64,000 nucleotides of DNA from Alcanivorax hongdengensis A-11-3 (GCF_000300995.1 NZ_AMRJ01000014.1:1-64000), one strand, 5' to 3'. Shown: positions 35,940 through 45,867, counted from the first letter of the stretch. Numbers and translations are program-made. The notes: generated by a model from the sequence alone, not told the origin.

Positions 35940-37636
35940 AGCTGGGCTCCCAGGCGTTGCATCAGGTCAGTAATGTAGGGGGAGTCCGGGTTGGTCTGCA
36001 GGGTGTCGCGCCAGACCTGACGGGCCTGGTTCTGGGCTCCGACCTTCCACAGTACCTCGCTGTAGTGGGCCGCCACTTCCGGGTCCGGGAACTTCTCATA
36101 GGCCCGGCGCAGGTAATCGCGGGCCTCGTCCAGCTTGCCCTGGCGATAGAGTAGCCAGCCCATGGAATCAAGAATGGCCGGGTCCCGCGGGCGCAGGGCC
36201 AGGGCCTGGCGCAGGTAGTCCTCCGCTTCCGGCAGGCGCAGGTTGCGGTCGGCCAGGGTATAGCCCAGGGCGTTAAGGGCGCTGGCGTCGTCCGGGTTGG
36301 CCTTGAGAATGTGCTTGAGGTCGGCTTCCAGCAGGGGCAGGTTGTCGAGCTTTTCGGCCACCATGGCGCGGCTGTAGCGCAGGTCGGTATTGTCCGGGTA
36401 CTGGCTGAGGCCCTCGTTGAGCAGGGCCATGGCGCCCTGTGGATCGTCATGGCTGTTGCGCATTTCCGCTTCGCTGACCAGCAGGCCGGGGGCCAGCTCC
36501 GGGTGGCGCGCGCGCAGCGCCGCCAGTTGGGCATGGGCCTTGGCGGTCTGGCCTTGCTGGTAGAGCAGGCGGGCGGCCTGGACCTGGGCACGCAGCTGAT
36601 GGGGGCCCTGAACCTGCAGGTAATAGTCGGTGGCGGCGGCCAGGTCGCCGCGCTGTTCGGCGGCCTGGGCCAGGTACAGGCGCACATCGTCCGGGCGGTA
36701 ATCCTTGGCCAGCAGGGTCTTCAGCTGGGCCTCGGCATTGGCATCGGCGCCGGCCTCAAGGGCCAGCAGCGCCAGGGAAAATTGCAGGTCCAGATCGTCC
36801 GGGAAGCGACTGGCCATGGCGTTGAGCTGCTTTTCGGCTTCGCCGGTGCCGCCACTGGCCAGCAGCATGCGGATATAGCTGATGCGGGGCCGGCGGGCAT
36901 CCGGGTATTTGCGCACCAGTTTTTTGAGATGTCGCAGCGCCTTTTTCGACTCGCCCAGGCTGTAGAGCAGCTGCGCCTTGAGCAGCAGGGCATCCTCATG
37001 GTCGGGCATCTTGTCCAGGGCTTTCTCGTCCGCTTCCAGTGCGGCCTGATAGTTTTCCTGCTGCTGTTCATAAAGCGCCCGGGCATACCAGAGCGGTGCC
37101 TGATCCGGATAACGATCGGTGAGTTGAGCCAGGGCCTTGACCAGCTGCAGGTTGCCGTCGGTGCCCAGGCCCTGGGCCTGGCTGACCAGACGAATCAGAC
37201 CATCCTGGCCCTGGGTGCTCATTAGCCGGTCCAGGTAACTGGCGGCCGCATCCGGATTCTTTAGGCTGATCTGGGAGAGGATGGCCACATCCAGCGCTTC
37301 TTCATTGTCCGGCTGCAGTGTCAGCCATTGCTGGCTGAGGGCCAGGGCCTGCGGATAGTCCTCCAGATAATAAGCCAGCTGGGCGGCCTGGCTGACCACC
37401 TTGGGATCATGGGTGCTGCTGGCGGCCTGGCTGTAATAGCCGAGGGTGACATCCAGTGCCTGGCGTTGTGCGGCAACCTCTGCCACCAACAGGTTGGAGA
37501 GGGTGGCACCGTCATAGTCGATGGCCGGCGCGGTGGGGGCGGCAGCGGCGCTGGCCGTCGAGTCAGTGGCCGCAGGGTGGCTGGCGCAACCGGCCAGCAG
37601 CAGGGCGCACAGTGGCAAAACAGGAAGTCGTATCAT
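35936..37636 (-). CDS. TPR-repeat lipoprotein
   Basis: The 566-residue precursor carries a lipobox with Cys17 (LLAGCASHP) and then an array of tetratricopeptide repeats over nearly the whole length; the clearest are near the C-terminus (DASALNALGYTLADRNLRLPEAEDYLRQAL and DPAILDSMGWLLYRQGKLDEARDYLRRAY). The start is ATG 37636; the longer frame lacks a signal. It sits between lolB and the divergent hemA as in pseudomonads. The family is uncharacterised but the location suggests an envelope assembly role. Confidence 0.9.
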   Translation of the reverse strand: MIRLPVLPLCALLLAGCASHPAATDSTASAAAAPTAPAIDYDGATLSNLLVAEVAAQRQALDVTLGYYSQAASSTHDPKVVSQAAQLAYYLEDYPQALALSQQWLTLQPDNEEALDVAILSQISLKNPDAAASYLDRLMSTQGQDGLIRLVSQAQGLGTDGNLQLVKALAQLTDRYPDQAPLWYARALYEQQQENYQAALEADEKALDKMPDHEDALLLKAQLLYSLGESKKALRHLKKLVRKYPDARRPRISYIRMLLASGGTGEAEKQLNAMASRFPDDLDLQFSLALLALEAGADANAEAQLKTLLAKDYRPDDVRLYLAQAAEQRGDLAAATDYYLQVQGPHQLRAQVQAARLLYQQGQTAKAHAQLAALRARHPELAPGLLVSEAEMRNSHDDPQGAMALLNEGLSQYPDNTDLRYSRAMVAEKLDNLPLLEADLKHILKANPDDASALNALGYTLADRNLRLPEAEDYLRQALALRPRDPAILDSMGWLLYRQGKLDEARDYLRRAYEKFPDPEVAAHYSEVLWKVGAQNQARQVWRDTLQTNPDSPYITDLMQRLGAQL

Positions 37637-37957
37637 CAGAATTAAGGCATGCCTGATTGTTATTGAGCCGGAAAAGGGACGGCCATGGCTGTCTGCCGGC
37701 GCTGGTCCACTATCATGGCACAGCTTTTCGGGCTTGCCCAAGCCCGAGCCCGGAGGGTGACCGGGTTTGTGGCACCGGCGTGCGGCGCTATCATTGTGTT
37801 GCCTGGCGCTTTGCCGCAAAATGCCAGCCCCTTGCAGGGCCGAGTTTTCGCCGATGTAGGCAGTGTTGAACGCTGCGGGGACGGCTCGAGCGCAGGGCAG
37901 AAACAGACAGACGGGGTGCGATGGCCTGGCGGCTGACGGCGGCGGGCATGATTACCT
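37637..37957. other. Divergent TPR-lipoprotein/hemA control region
   Basis: No gene is seen in these 321 nt. A perfect hairpin (7-bp stem CGGGCTT/AAGCCCG, 4-nt loop) lies at 37729-37746. A possible hemA promoter is TTGTGG (37767-37772), 16 nt, TATCAT (37789-37794), which would give a leader of about 155 nt; a second TATCAT lies at 37711-37716. Neither has a strong -35. Confidence 0.35.
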
Positions 37958-39235
37958 ATGAACTTGATCGCAGTTGGCGTGAATCACACCACCGCAGACG
38001 TGGAACTCCGTGAGCGGCTGGCATTCTCCGCCGAGCAGGCGGACGTGGCGTTGTCGTCGCTGCGCCAGGTGCCCGGTGTGCGCGAAGCGGCATTGCTGTC
38101 CACCTGCAATCGCACCGAACTCTACTGTCTGGTGGAGGGCGGCGACATTGCTCCGGATTTTGTCCACTGGTTGGCCGAACGACGCCAGCTGCCTTGCGAA
38201 CAACTCAGTGATGCCTTGTATCAGTACCAGGGCGAGCATGCCCTGGAGCACATGATGCGAGTGGCCGGCGGGCTGGACTCGCTGGTGTTGGGCGAGCCCC
38301 AGATTCTTGGCCAGATGCGCGAGGCCTATGCCCGTGCCACCGAGGCCGGCCTGCTCAATGGCGAGTTGTCGCGCCTGTTTCAGGAAGTGTTTTCAGTGGC
38401 CAAGCGAATCCGCACGGAAACCGGCATCGGTGCCAACCCGGTGTCGGTGGCCTACGCCGCCGTGTCATTTGCCCGCCATATTTTTGCCGACCTGAAGAAA
38501 AGCCGCGCCCTGCTGATTGGCGCCGGCGAGATGATCGAGTTGGTGGCCCGCCACCTCAGCGAACAGCAGGTGGCGGACATTACCGTGGCCAACCGCACCC
38601 GCGAACGGGCGGTGGAGCTGGCCGGCACCGTCGGCGGCCATGGCATCGGGCTGGAGGCATTGCCCGATGCACTGGAACATGCAGATATCCTGATTTCCTG
38701 TACCGCCGCCCCACAGCCGATACTGAGTCGGGCGATGGTGGAGCGGGCTCTGAAAAAGCGCCGTCACCGGCCCATGTTCATGGTCGACATAGCGGTGCCA
38801 CGCGACATCGATCCGGACGTGGGCGAGCTGGATGACGTCTACCTGTACACGGTGGATCATCTGCAGGAGGCCATCCAGGAAAACGTGCGGGCCCGCCAGC
38901 AGGCTGCCCGGGATGCCAGTGACCTGATTCGCGATGCCATCGTCCGCCATCGGCGCAGCCGCCGTGAGCAGGATGCCGTGGACGTGCTGCGTGAATACCG
39001 TCTGCAGCGCACCACCCTGGCCGATGAAGAACTGGGCAAGGCGCTGCAACAGCTCAACAATGGCGGCGATCCGGAGCAGGTGCTACGCCGTTTCCAGCAT
39101 TCGCTGGTCAACAAGTGGCTGCATGAGCCCAGTGTGACCCTGCGGCGCATGGCCGCGGAAGGCCGTGCCGAGGCCCTGCTGGTGGCCCGTGAGCTGTTGC
39201 TCGGTGACGACGAAACCCCTTCTGACCCGGAATAG
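37958..39235 (+). CDS. hemA: Glutamyl-tRNA reductase
   Basis: HemA reduces Glu-tRNA-Glu to glutamate-1-semialdehyde, the first committed step of C5 haem synthesis. The 425-residue frame shows the catalytic C50 in [25 protein letters not shown], the NADPH domain [16 protein letters not shown], and a helical dimerisation C-terminus. It starts the plus-strand run hemA-prfA-prmC-moeB and is divergent from the TPR lipoprotein gene. Confidence 0.97.
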   Translation: MNLIAVGVNHTTADVELRERLAFSAEQADVALSSLRQVPGVREAALLSTCNRTELYCLVEGGDIAPDFVHWLAERRQLPCEQLSDALYQYQGEHALEHMMRVAGGLDSLVLGEPQILGQMREAYARATEAGLLNGELSRLFQEVFSVAKRIRTETGIGANPVSVAYAAVSFARHIFADLKKSRALLIGAGEMIELVARHLSEQQVADITVANRTRERAVELAGTVGGHGIGLEALPDALEHADILISCTAAPQPILSRAMVERALKKRRHRPMFMVDIAVPRDIDPDVGELDDVYLYTVDHLQEAIQENVRARQQAARDASDLIRDAIVRHRRSRREQDAVDVLREYRLQRTTLADEELGKALQQLNNGGDPEQVLRRFQHSLVNKWLHEPSVTLRRMAAEGRAEALLVARELLLGDDETPSDPE

Positions 39236-39243
39236 AATTTCCT

Positions 39244-40329
39244 ATGAAAGCCTCCCTTCAAGGCAAGCTTGACAAGCTGGCCGATCGTTTCGAGGAACTG
39301 GCCGGCCTGTTGTCCGACCCGGATGTGATCAGCAGCCAGAACCGGTTTCGGGATCTGTCCCGTGAATATGCGGAAATCGACCCGGTGGTGAAGTGCTACC
39401 GGATCTACCAGCAAGCCGCGGAAAACCTGCAGGCTGCACGCGCCATGCAGGAAGACAGCGACCCGGACATGCGCGAAATGGGCCATGAGGAGGCCCGCGA
39501 GGCCGAGGCTCGCATGGCGGAGCTGGGCGATGAGTTGCAAAAGCTGATGCTGCCCCGCGACCCCCGTGACGGTGCCAACGTGTTTCTGGAGGTGCGTGCC
39601 GGCACCGGTGGTGACGAAGCCGCCCTGTTTGCCGGTGATCTGTTTCGCATGTATTCGCGTTACGCCGACCGCATGGGCTGGAAGGTGGAACTGGTCAGCG
39701 CCAGCGAAGGCGAGCACGGCGGTTACAAGGAGGTGATTGCCCGGGTGATCGGTGACGGCGTCTACTCGCGACTGAAGTTCGAATCCGGTGCCCATCGTGT
39801 GCAGCGGGTGCCGGCCACGGAATCCCAGGGGCGCATCCATACTTCCGCCTGTACCGTGGCGATCATGGCGGAAGCCGAGGATCTGGGCGATATCCAGATC
39901 CGCAACGAGGACCTGCGCATCGATACCTACCGTTCTTCCGGTGCCGGTGGCCAGCACGTCAACACCACAGACTCCGCCGTGCGCATTACCCACCTGCCCA
40001 CCGGGGTGGTGGTGGAATGCCAGGACGAGCGCAGCCAGCACAAGAACAAGGCCAAGGCCATGAGCCTGCTCAGTGCCAGACTCTACGATGCCCAGCAAAA
40101 TGCCGCCCATGCCGAGCAGGCCGCCGAGCGCAAATCCCTGGTTGGCTCCGGTGATCGCTCCGAGCGTATCCGCACCTATAATTTCCCCCAGGGGCGGGTT
40201 ACCGATCATCGCATCAATCTGACGCTTTACCGCCTGGGCGAAGTCATGGAAGGGGACCTGGACGAGGTGCTGGGCGCGCTACTGGCCGAGTATCAGGCCG
40301 ACCAGCTGGCGGCCCTGGGCGAGCAGTAA
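39244..40329 (+). CDS. prfA: Peptide chain release factor 1
   Basis: RF1 ends translation at UAA and UAG. The 361-residue frame has the PxT codon-recognition motif in [14 protein letters not shown] and the hydrolytic GGQ in [18 protein letters not shown]. The length is normal. It begins 8 nt after hemA and is followed 1 nt later by prmC, which methylates the GGQ Gln. Confidence 0.97.
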   Translation: MKASLQGKLDKLADRFEELAGLLSDPDVISSQNRFRDLSREYAEIDPVVKCYRIYQQAAENLQAARAMQEDSDPDMREMGHEEAREAEARMAELGDELQKLMLPRDPRDGANVFLEVRAGTGGDEAALFAGDLFRMYSRYADRMGWKVELVSASEGEHGGYKEVIARVIGDGVYSRLKFESGAHRVQRVPATESQGRIHTSACTVAIMAEAEDLGDIQIRNEDLRIDTYRSSGAGGQHVNTTDSAVRITHLPTGVVVECQDERSQHKNKAKAMSLLSARLYDAQQNAAHAEQAAERKSLVGSGDRSERIRTYNFPQGRVTDHRINLTLYRLGEVMEGDLDEVLGALLAEYQADQLAALGEQ

Positions 40330-40330
40330 C

Positions 40331-41158
40331 ATGCGCATCGATGCCGCCCTGCGCCAGGCGCGTAGTCGGCTGGAGGGGTCGCCGTCCGCCGCCCTGGATG
40401 CCCAGTTGCTGCTTTGCCATGTGCTGGGCCAGACCCGCACCTGGCTGTTTACCTGGCCGGAGCGGGAGTTGAATGCCGACCAGCTGGCCCGTTTCCAGTC
40501 GCTGCTGGCCCGCCGTGAAAACGGTGAGCCGGTGGCGCACCTGACCGGGGAGCGGGAATTCTTTGGCCGCCCCTTTCGCGTCACCGCCGATACCCTGATT
40601 CCGCGCCCGGACACCGAAACCCTGATCGACCTGGCCCTGGGCCTGCCCCTGGCGGAGGATGCCCGGGTGGTGGATCTGGGCACCGGCAGCGGTGCCATCG
40701 GCATTACCCTGGCCCTGGAGCAACCCGGCTGGCAGGTGACGCTGGTGGACCTCAGCGAGGCGGCCCTGCAAGTGGCACAGACGAACGCTCACGAACTGGG
40801 TGCCACCGTGATCTGCCAGCCCGGCAGCTGGCTGGCACCCTGTGAGGGCCGGTTCGATCTGATCGTCAGCAATCCGCCCTATATCGAAGACAACGACCGC
40901 CATCTGCAAGAGGGCGATGTGCGTTTCGAGCCCCGCTCCGCCCTGGTGGCCGGGCAACAGGGGCTGGCGGATCTGGCCACCATTATCCAGCAGGCGTCTG
41001 ACAAGCTGGTTGATGGCGGCTGGCTGTTGCTTGAGCATGGGTTCGAGCAGGGCGAGGCCGTGCGTGCCTTGCTGGCCGATGCGGGTTTTGGCCAGGTGCG
41101 CACCGAGACGGATCTGGGCGGCAATGATCGCGTGACCCTGGGGCAAAACCCGATGTAG
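40331..41158 (+). CDS. prmC: Protein-(glutamine-N5) methyltransferase for release factors
   Basis: PrmC methylates the GGQ glutamine of RF1 and RF2. The 275-residue frame has a helical N-terminal domain, the PRPDTETLID pre-motif, motif I VVDLGTGSGAIGITLAL and the catalytic NPPY at residues 181-184. The TAG stop at 41156-41158 lies inside a GTAGGAGCG repeat head, where a REP/MITE-like element begins; the C-terminus (TLGQNPM) is therefore complete. Confidence 0.95.
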   Translation: MRIDAALRQARSRLEGSPSAALDAQLLLCHVLGQTRTWLFTWPERELNADQLARFQSLLARRENGEPVAHLTGEREFFGRPFRVTADTLIPRPDTETLIDLALGLPLAEDARVVDLGTGSGAIGITLALEQPGWQVTLVDLSEAALQVAQTNAHELGATVICQPGSWLAPCEGRFDLIVSNPPYIEDNDRHLQEGDVRFEPRSALVAGQQGLADLATIIQQASDKLVDGGWLLLEHGFEQGEAVRALLADAGFGQVRTETDLGGNDRVTLGQNPM

Positions 41159-41324
41159 GAGCGTAATAACGTTCACTTAAGTTCAGGAGCTCTGTGGGAG
41201 CGTGCTTGCACGCGAATGGAGCACGCTGAAATAAAGGCTTCGCGTGCAAGCACGCTCCCACAAAAAAACCAAAATCACGACCTAAATGAACAGCATTACG
41301 ATGTAGGAGCGAGCCTGCTCGCGA
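41151..41324. repeat. REP-containing composite element
   Basis: A 13-bp direct repeat (CGATGTAGGAGCG) at 41151-41163 and 41299-41311 flanks a 135-bp unit. The unit's ends are imperfect inverted repeats (about 15 of 20 positions, starting TAAT...GTTCA). The core has a perfect inverted pair of 23-nt REP sequences (41193-41215 and 41240-41262, beginning TGTGGGAGCG) with a 24-nt spacer: a REPIN. The right direct repeat starts a single full REP (41303-41324, GTAGGAGCGAGC...GCTCGCGA) of the pseudomonad type. Confidence 0.85.
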
Positions 41325-41403
41325 TCCGTCGCCTGCAGTGACTTTCGTAGACCGGCTTTGTGCGCGTGCCGCGACAAGCGTGTTGCGTGCCAGCGAGAGA
41401 ACC

Positions 41404-42147
41404 ATGTTTAACGACGAACAGCTTGAACGCTACAGTCGCCAGTTGATGGTGGATGAGATGGACCTGGCCGGCCAGGAGGCCCTGGCCGCTGCGCGGGTGC
41501 TGCTGATTGGTTGTGGCGGGCTGGCCAACCCGGCGGCGCTCTATCTGGCCGGGGCCGGCGTCGGTCAGCTGGTGCTGGCCGATGACGATCGGGTCGAACT
41601 GAGTAATCTGCACCGCCAGGTGGCGTTCCGCGGTGGGCAGATCGATCAGCCCAAGGCCGAGGCCCTGCGCGATCAGCTGCAGACCCTCAATCCGGAGGTG
41701 GATGTGCGTGCCTGTGTGGTACGCGTGGATGACGCCTGGCTGGATGAGGAGGTGGGCGCGGCCACCCTGGTGCTGGACTGCACCGACAACTTCGCCACCC
41801 GTCAGGCGATCAACCGGGCCTGCGTGCGCCATCGTCGCCCGCTGGTGAGTGGCGCCGCCGTGCGGCTGGATGGCCAGCTGGCGGTGTTCGACCTGCGTCA
41901 GCCAGGGGCGGCCTGCTATGCCTGTGTTTATGGTGATGGCGTGGACGGTGACCTGGCCTGCAATCAGGCTGGCATCGTCGGCCCGGTGGTGGGCGTGATC
42001 GGTACCCTGCAGGCCCAGGCGGCCCTGCAACTGCTGATCGGCCAGTCCCTGCCCCAGCGGTTACAACTGTTTGACGGGCGCCGGCTGGACTGGCGTCAGG
42101 TCACCTTCCGGCGCGATCCGGCCTGCCCGGTGTGCGCCGCTCACTGA
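41404..42147 (+). CDS. moeB: HesA/MoeB/ThiF family adenylyltransferase
   Basis: The 247-residue E1-like protein would adenylate the C-terminus of a sulfur carrier such as MoaD or ThiS. It has an ATP-binding LLIGCGGLANPAALYLAGAGVG, the Arg-containing SNLHRQVAF, the DCTDNFATRQAIN loop, and two zinc CxxC motifs (CYAC and CPVC). No carrier gene is adjacent, so MoeB versus ThiF cannot be settled, but the position after prmC is the usual moeB position in pseudomonads. The ATG at 41404 begins the family start MFNDEQLERYSRQ. Confidence 0.88.
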   Translation: MFNDEQLERYSRQLMVDEMDLAGQEALAAARVLLIGCGGLANPAALYLAGAGVGQLVLADDDRVELSNLHRQVAFRGGQIDQPKAEALRDQLQTLNPEVDVRACVVRVDDAWLDEEVGAATLVLDCTDNFATRQAINRACVRHRRPLVSGAAVRLDGQLAVFDLRQPGAACYACVYGDGVDGDLACNQAGIVGPVVGVIGTLQAQAALQLLIGQSLPQRLQLFDGRRLDWRQVTFRRDPACPVCAAH

Positions 42148-42359
42148 GCGGTTGACGGGCGCTCCGCCTGCTCGGCTTTTTCCTGCTCCAGCACGGCCTC
42201 CGGGGAAACCGGGGCGTCATCACTCTGTTTTTCCATCATGGTGGGCGCCGGCTCGGACAGCGTGTTGTCGTTAATGGTGGGGCTGGGCGCCGAGAAGAAA
42301 TAGAGCGCACAGATAATGATCAGGCTGAGAATGATCGCCACACTGAGAATGTGTCGCAT
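42141..42359 (-). CDS. Small single-pass membrane protein of unknown function
   Basis: The 72-residue protein has a hydrophobic N-terminal segment (residues 4-24, ILSVAIILSLIIICALYFF) followed by an acidic, Glu/Pro-rich tail. The ATG at 42359 has a GGGAGGG site about 8 nt upstream, which supports it. It converges with moeB and overlaps it by 7 nt. I do not recognise a family. Tail composition suggests a periplasmic disordered region or a cytoplasmic one, depending on topology, which the sequence does not settle. Confidence 0.6.
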   Translation of the reverse strand: MRHILSVAIILSLIIICALYFFSAPSPTINDNTLSEPAPTMMEKQSDDAPVSPEAVLEQEKAEQAERPSTAQ

Positions 42360-42466
42360 GGTACGGCCCTCCCTGATTCGGGCGCCGACCGGGTGGCCGA
42401 CGCCGAAAAACGTCCTGCCTGGTACCAATATAGGCCCCTGACGCGGGCCGCACAACGGCACCGCGT

Positions 42467-43249
42467 TCAGGCGGACAGTTGCACTACCTGACTGTTGAGC
42501 TGGGTGATCTGGCGGGCCATGTCCGTGAGCAGGCCGTGGATCATGCCCGGGTTGGAACGGATCAGATTCTTGAACTGGTGCTTGGGGACCTTGACCACCG
42601 AACAGCGGCTGCGGGCCCGCACGGTGGCGTTGCGCGGTGACTGGGTAAGCACGGCGATGGCGCCCAGCACTTCCCCTTCGCCCACATGACCTACCACCAC
42701 ATCATCCACCAGCACATCCGCTTCACCCTCGAACAGGCTGAAGACATAGTCGGCGGTTTCCCCCTGGCGAATGATGGTGGCGCCGGCCTCGAAATAGTCG
42801 AAACCGGGGGTGGCGTGATTGTCCTCCGGCATCTGGCTGGCCAACAGGCGAATCAGCAGAGCCTGGTGGGTGGTGAGAATCCGCGTCCACAGGCGCGCCA
42901 GTTCCGGACGTGACAGTACCGCCTTGACCAGCTCCACCGTCGGGTAGCCGGCCAGTAGCACCGCGCCCTCGGCATAGTAGCCGATGTCATCTGCGCAGGC
43001 GTCGGGCAGAATCAGGTCGCCCTCGTCCCAGGTGAACAGGCGCCGCTCATGGCAGCGCATGCCCAGCATGCCGCCCTTCACCAGGTAGGTGGTGTCACTG
43101 TCCATGCCGTGGCGTTCGGCGTCCTCGGTGGGCGGCAGGGAGAGAATATCCGGGTGCAGGGGCAGCTGACTGATCAGTTCATTGACCAGCCGTTTGTACA
43201 TGCGAATCAGTGCGGGAAAGCCACCGCTGGCTTCGGCCAGAGATATCAT
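42467..43249 (-). CDS. Cyclic nucleotide-binding domain protein, no DNA-binding domain
   Basis: The 260-residue protein has a C-terminal cNMP-binding fold (residues about 145-245). The phosphate-binding cassette reads GEVLGAIAVLTQSPRNATVRA: the Arg is kept but the canonical FGE glutamate is Ala, so cAMP/cGMP binding may be lost. An N-terminal region (about 50-90) looks like a degenerate second copy. No helix-turn-helix or enzymatic domain is present. It is monocistronic. A second protein of this domain type is at 57089, there with the Glu intact. Confidence 0.82.
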   Translation of the reverse strand: MISLAEASGGFPALIRMYKRLVNELISQLPLHPDILSLPPTEDAERHGMDSDTTYLVKGGMLGMRCHERRLFTWDEGDLILPDACADDIGYYAEGAVLLAGYPTVELVKAVLSRPELARLWTRILTTHQALLIRLLASQMPEDNHATPGFDYFEAGATIIRQGETADYVFSLFEGEADVLVDDVVVGHVGEGEVLGAIAVLTQSPRNATVRARSRCSVVKVPKHQFKNLIRSNPGMIHGLLTDMARQITQLNSQVVQLSA

Positions 43250-43455
43250 TCGTGTTGCCTCTTGGGTGCCGGTTGGGCGATCTTCAGGGAGTATGCAACA
43301 AGAAGCGGTTTATGATCCACACGCGGCCGGGGCGGTGTTCATTTTTGTCATGGAGTCGTGTTTTCCCGTGTGTCTTGTGTCGACTCGATACAGAGAGGCA
43401 GGCCAGTGAGCATGTCGGCCGCTAGCGGGTGGCGTTGCGCCACCCGGGGGGCTGA

Positions 43456-44274
43456 TCAGTAATCGCGCTCGCGGGGGCTGAATTGCGGTGCCTGTTTCTT
43501 CTGCCCGGCCTGCAGGGCGCGGCGGTAATTCTTGCCGCGCAGCAGTTTGAATTGCAGCTTGCTCTCCACATCAAAGGCCTGGGCTTGCGGCGCATTCCAG
43601 GTCTGGTGGAAGAGGCTCTTGGCGGCACTGATACCATCCGGTGAGCGGGTCTTGATGGCTTCGGCCAGCTTTTCCGCTTCGGCCAGTGGGTCCTCTGCCA
43701 CCCGGGTCACCAGGTTCAGGGTTTTCGCCTCGTCGCCCTTGAACAGGCGTCCGGTCATGGTCAGTTCCTTGGCCACATCCATGGGCACCAGTTCACGCAG
43801 GGTCACGGTGCCGGTCATGTCCGGGATCAGGCCCCACTTGATTTCCATGATCGACATTTCGCAATCCGGTGTGCTGATACGGAAATCCGCCGCCAGGGCA
43901 ATCTGCATGCCACCGCCATAGCAGTAGCCGTGCAGCACCGCGATCACCGGAATTGGCAGTTCACGCCAGCACCAGCAAACCTGCTGGAACAGGTTGGTTT
44001 TCTTGACGCCGTATTTGGTGAAGCCTTTCAGCAGCTTCATCGGTTGCTTCATGACCGTGCCGAAATCCAGACCGGCGCAGAATGCCTTGCCCTCACCTTG
44101 CAGAATGACCGCGCGCAATTCGCGATCCTTGCGCACCGCCTTGGCGGCCTCAACCAGGCCTTCCATCATGGCGAAGTCCAGGCCGTTGTACTTGTCGGCC
44201 CGGTTCAGGGTGACGTAGGCGATGGCATTTTTCTTTTCCAGCGTGACGCGGTTCTGGAAGGTTTGCGTGGTCAT
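43456..44274 (-). CDS. Crotonase/enoyl-CoA hydratase family protein
   Basis: The 272-residue protein has the crotonase fold: oxyanion-hole segments KAFCAGLDFG and HGYCYGGGMQIALAADFRI, and the MSIMEIKWGLIPDMTGTVTL segment where a Glu sits close to the usual catalytic position. It could be an enoyl-CoA hydratase or isomerase in fatty acid or alkane oxidation; the exact reaction is not shown. A heptad repeat array starts 19 nt upstream of its ATG. The start has an AGGA site. Confidence 0.87.
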   Translation of the reverse strand: MTTQTFQNRVTLEKKNAIAYVTLNRADKYNGLDFAMMEGLVEAAKAVRKDRELRAVILQGEGKAFCAGLDFGTVMKQPMKLLKGFTKYGVKKTNLFQQVCWCWRELPIPVIAVLHGYCYGGGMQIALAADFRISTPDCEMSIMEIKWGLIPDMTGTVTLRELVPMDVAKELTMTGRLFKGDEAKTLNLVTRVAEDPLAEAEKLAEAIKTRSPDGISAAKSLFHQTWNAPQAQAFDVESKLQFKLLRGKNYRRALQAGQKKQAPQFSPRERDY

Positions 44275-44292
44275 GGTTGGATCCTGTTAGAG

Positions 44293-44322
44293 GTCGCACG
44301 TCGGAAGTCTGACGTCGGACGC
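44293..44322. repeat. NGACGTC heptad array 2a
   Basis: About four heptads (GCACGTC, GGAAGTC, TGACGTC, GGACGC). With array 2b at 44388-44419 it bounds a 65-bp spacer; together they form a 127-bp composite like that at 14 kb, in the gap between gatB and the crotonase gene. Confidence 0.75.
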
Positions 44323-44387
44323 AAAGTCAAAACCCGGCGCGGCAGGGTTTGCAGTGAACGCATTGCTGCCGTACGGATTGTTTTTCA

Positions 44388-44419
44388 GGCGTCAGACGTC
44401 CGACTTCAGACGTCCGACC
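44388..44419. repeat. NGACGTC heptad array 2b
   Basis: Heptads GGCGTC, AGACGTC, CGACTTC, AGACGTC, CGACC. The spacer just before it ends in CGGATTGTTTTTCAGGCGTC, close to CGGTATTGTTTTTAAAGCGTC before array 1b. It lies 6 nt past the gatB stop. Confidence 0.75.
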
Positions 44420-44424
44420 CTCCA

Positions 44425-45867
44425 TCACTTTTCCAGCTTATCCTTCAGCAACTGATTCAACTGCTGCGGATTTGCCTTGCCCTGGGTGGCCTTCATGGCC
44501 TGGCCCACAAAGAAACCGATTTTCTTCTTTTTCTTGGCGTCGTCGGAGTTGCGGTAATCCTCAACCTGGGGCGTATTGTTGGCGATGATGTCGTCAACGA
44601 TTTTTTCCAGTTCACCGCTGTCGCTCATCTGCTTGAGGCCCTTGGCTTCAATGATGGCGTCCGGGTCGCCTTCACCGGCCCAGCACGCTTCGAATACCTG
44701 CTTGGCAATCTTGGAGCTGATGGTGCCGTCTTTCAGGCGCGCGATCAGCTGACCCAGTTGCTCGGCGCTGACCGGGCTGTCGGTAATATCCTTTTCGTCG
44801 GCGTTCAGTTTGGCGGCCAGTTCGCCCATCACCCAGTTGGCGGCCAGCTTGGCATCGCCGCCGGCTTTGGCTGCGCCTTCGAAGAAGGCCGCTGTGGCGA
44901 TGGAGCCGGACAGCAGGTCCGCATCGTAATCGGACAGCTGGTAGTCGGCCATGAAGCGCTCCTTGCGGGCGCCGGGCAGTTCCGGCATGGCCGCTTTCAG
45001 CGTCTCGATGTCCTTGTCGGTGATGGCCACCGGCAGCAGGTCCGGGCAGGGGAAGTAACGGTAATCGTTGGCGTCTTCCTTGCTGCGCATGGAGCGGGCG
45101 GTATGGGTGTCGCCGTTATACAAACGGGTTTCCTGCACGATCTCGCCGCCATCTTCGAGAACGTCGATCTGGCGCTCCACTTCCAGCTTGATGGCCTTTT
45201 CCATGAAGCGGAAGGAGTTCAGGTTTTTGGTTTCGGTGCGGGTGCCCAGCGGCTCGCCGGGTTTGCGGATGGAGACGTTCACGTCGAAGCGCATGTTGCC
45301 TTGCGACATGTCGCCATCGCAGATGCCGATGGAGGTGACAATGGCGTGCAGTTTTCTGGCAAAGGCGACGGCCTCTTCGGCGTTGCGCATGTCCGGTTCG
45401 GTAACCACTTCGATCAGCGGCGTGCCGGCCCGGTTCAGGTCGATGCCGGTCATGCCATGAAAGTCTTCATGCAGGGATTTGCCGGCATCTTCTTCCAGAT
45501 GCGCATGATGAATGCGAACGATTTTTTTCTCGCCACTTTCGAGCTGAATTTCCACCTCGCCGGCGCCGACAATCGGCTCGGCCAGCTGGGTAGTCTGATA
45601 GCCCTTGGGCAGGTCCGGATAAAAATAATTTTTTCGCTCGAACACGCTGTGGCGACAGATATCGGCGTTGATGGCCAGACCAAAAAGCGCGGCTTTGCGC
45701 ACGGCTTCCCTGTTGACCACCGGCAGAGTGCCGGGCATGCCCAGATCCACCAGTGACGCCTGGGTATTGGGCTCGGCACCGGTGGACAGTTTACTGCCGG
45801 AGAACAGTTTGCTGTTGGTATTGAGCTGGACGTGAATTTCCAGACCGATCACGACTTCCCAACTCAT
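44425..45867 (-). CDS. gatB: Asp/Glu-tRNA amidotransferase subunit B
   Basis: GatB activates and transamidates misacylated Glu-tRNA-Gln or Asp-tRNA-Asn within GatCAB. The 480-residue frame starts [24 protein letters not shown] and has [31 protein letters not shown] and the C-terminal YqeY-like tail domain. It overlaps gatA by 4 nt (ATGA). Here the organism's tRNA-Gln is also in the window. Confidence 0.97.
   Translation of the reverse strand: MSWEVVIGLEIHVQLNTNSKLFSGSKLSTGAEPNTQASLVDLGMPGTLPVVNREAVRKAALFGLAINADICRHSVFERKNYFYPDLPKGYQTTQLAEPIVGAGEVEIQLESGEKKIVRIHHAHLEEDAGKSLHEDFHGMTGIDLNRAGTPLIEVVTEPDMRNAEEAVAFARKLHAIVTSIGICDGDMSQGNMRFDVNVSIRKPGEPLGTRTETKNLNSFRFMEKAIKLEVERQIDVLEDGGEIVQETRLYNGDTHTARSMRSKEDANDYRYFPCPDLLPVAITDKDIETLKAAMPELPGARKERFMADYQLSDYDADLLSGSIATAAFFEGAAKAGGDAKLAANWVMGELAAKLNADEKDITDSPVSAEQLGQLIARLKDGTISSKIAKQVFEACWAGEGDPDAIIEAKGLKQMSDSGELEKIVDDIIANNTPQVEDYRNSDDAKKKKKIGFFVGQAMKATQGKANPQQLNQLLKDKLEK

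Noticed and set aside
37637..37819. N-terminal extension of the TPR protein
   Set aside because: The frame is open upstream, but the lipoprotein signal begins at ATG 37636, and the extension has no conserved features.
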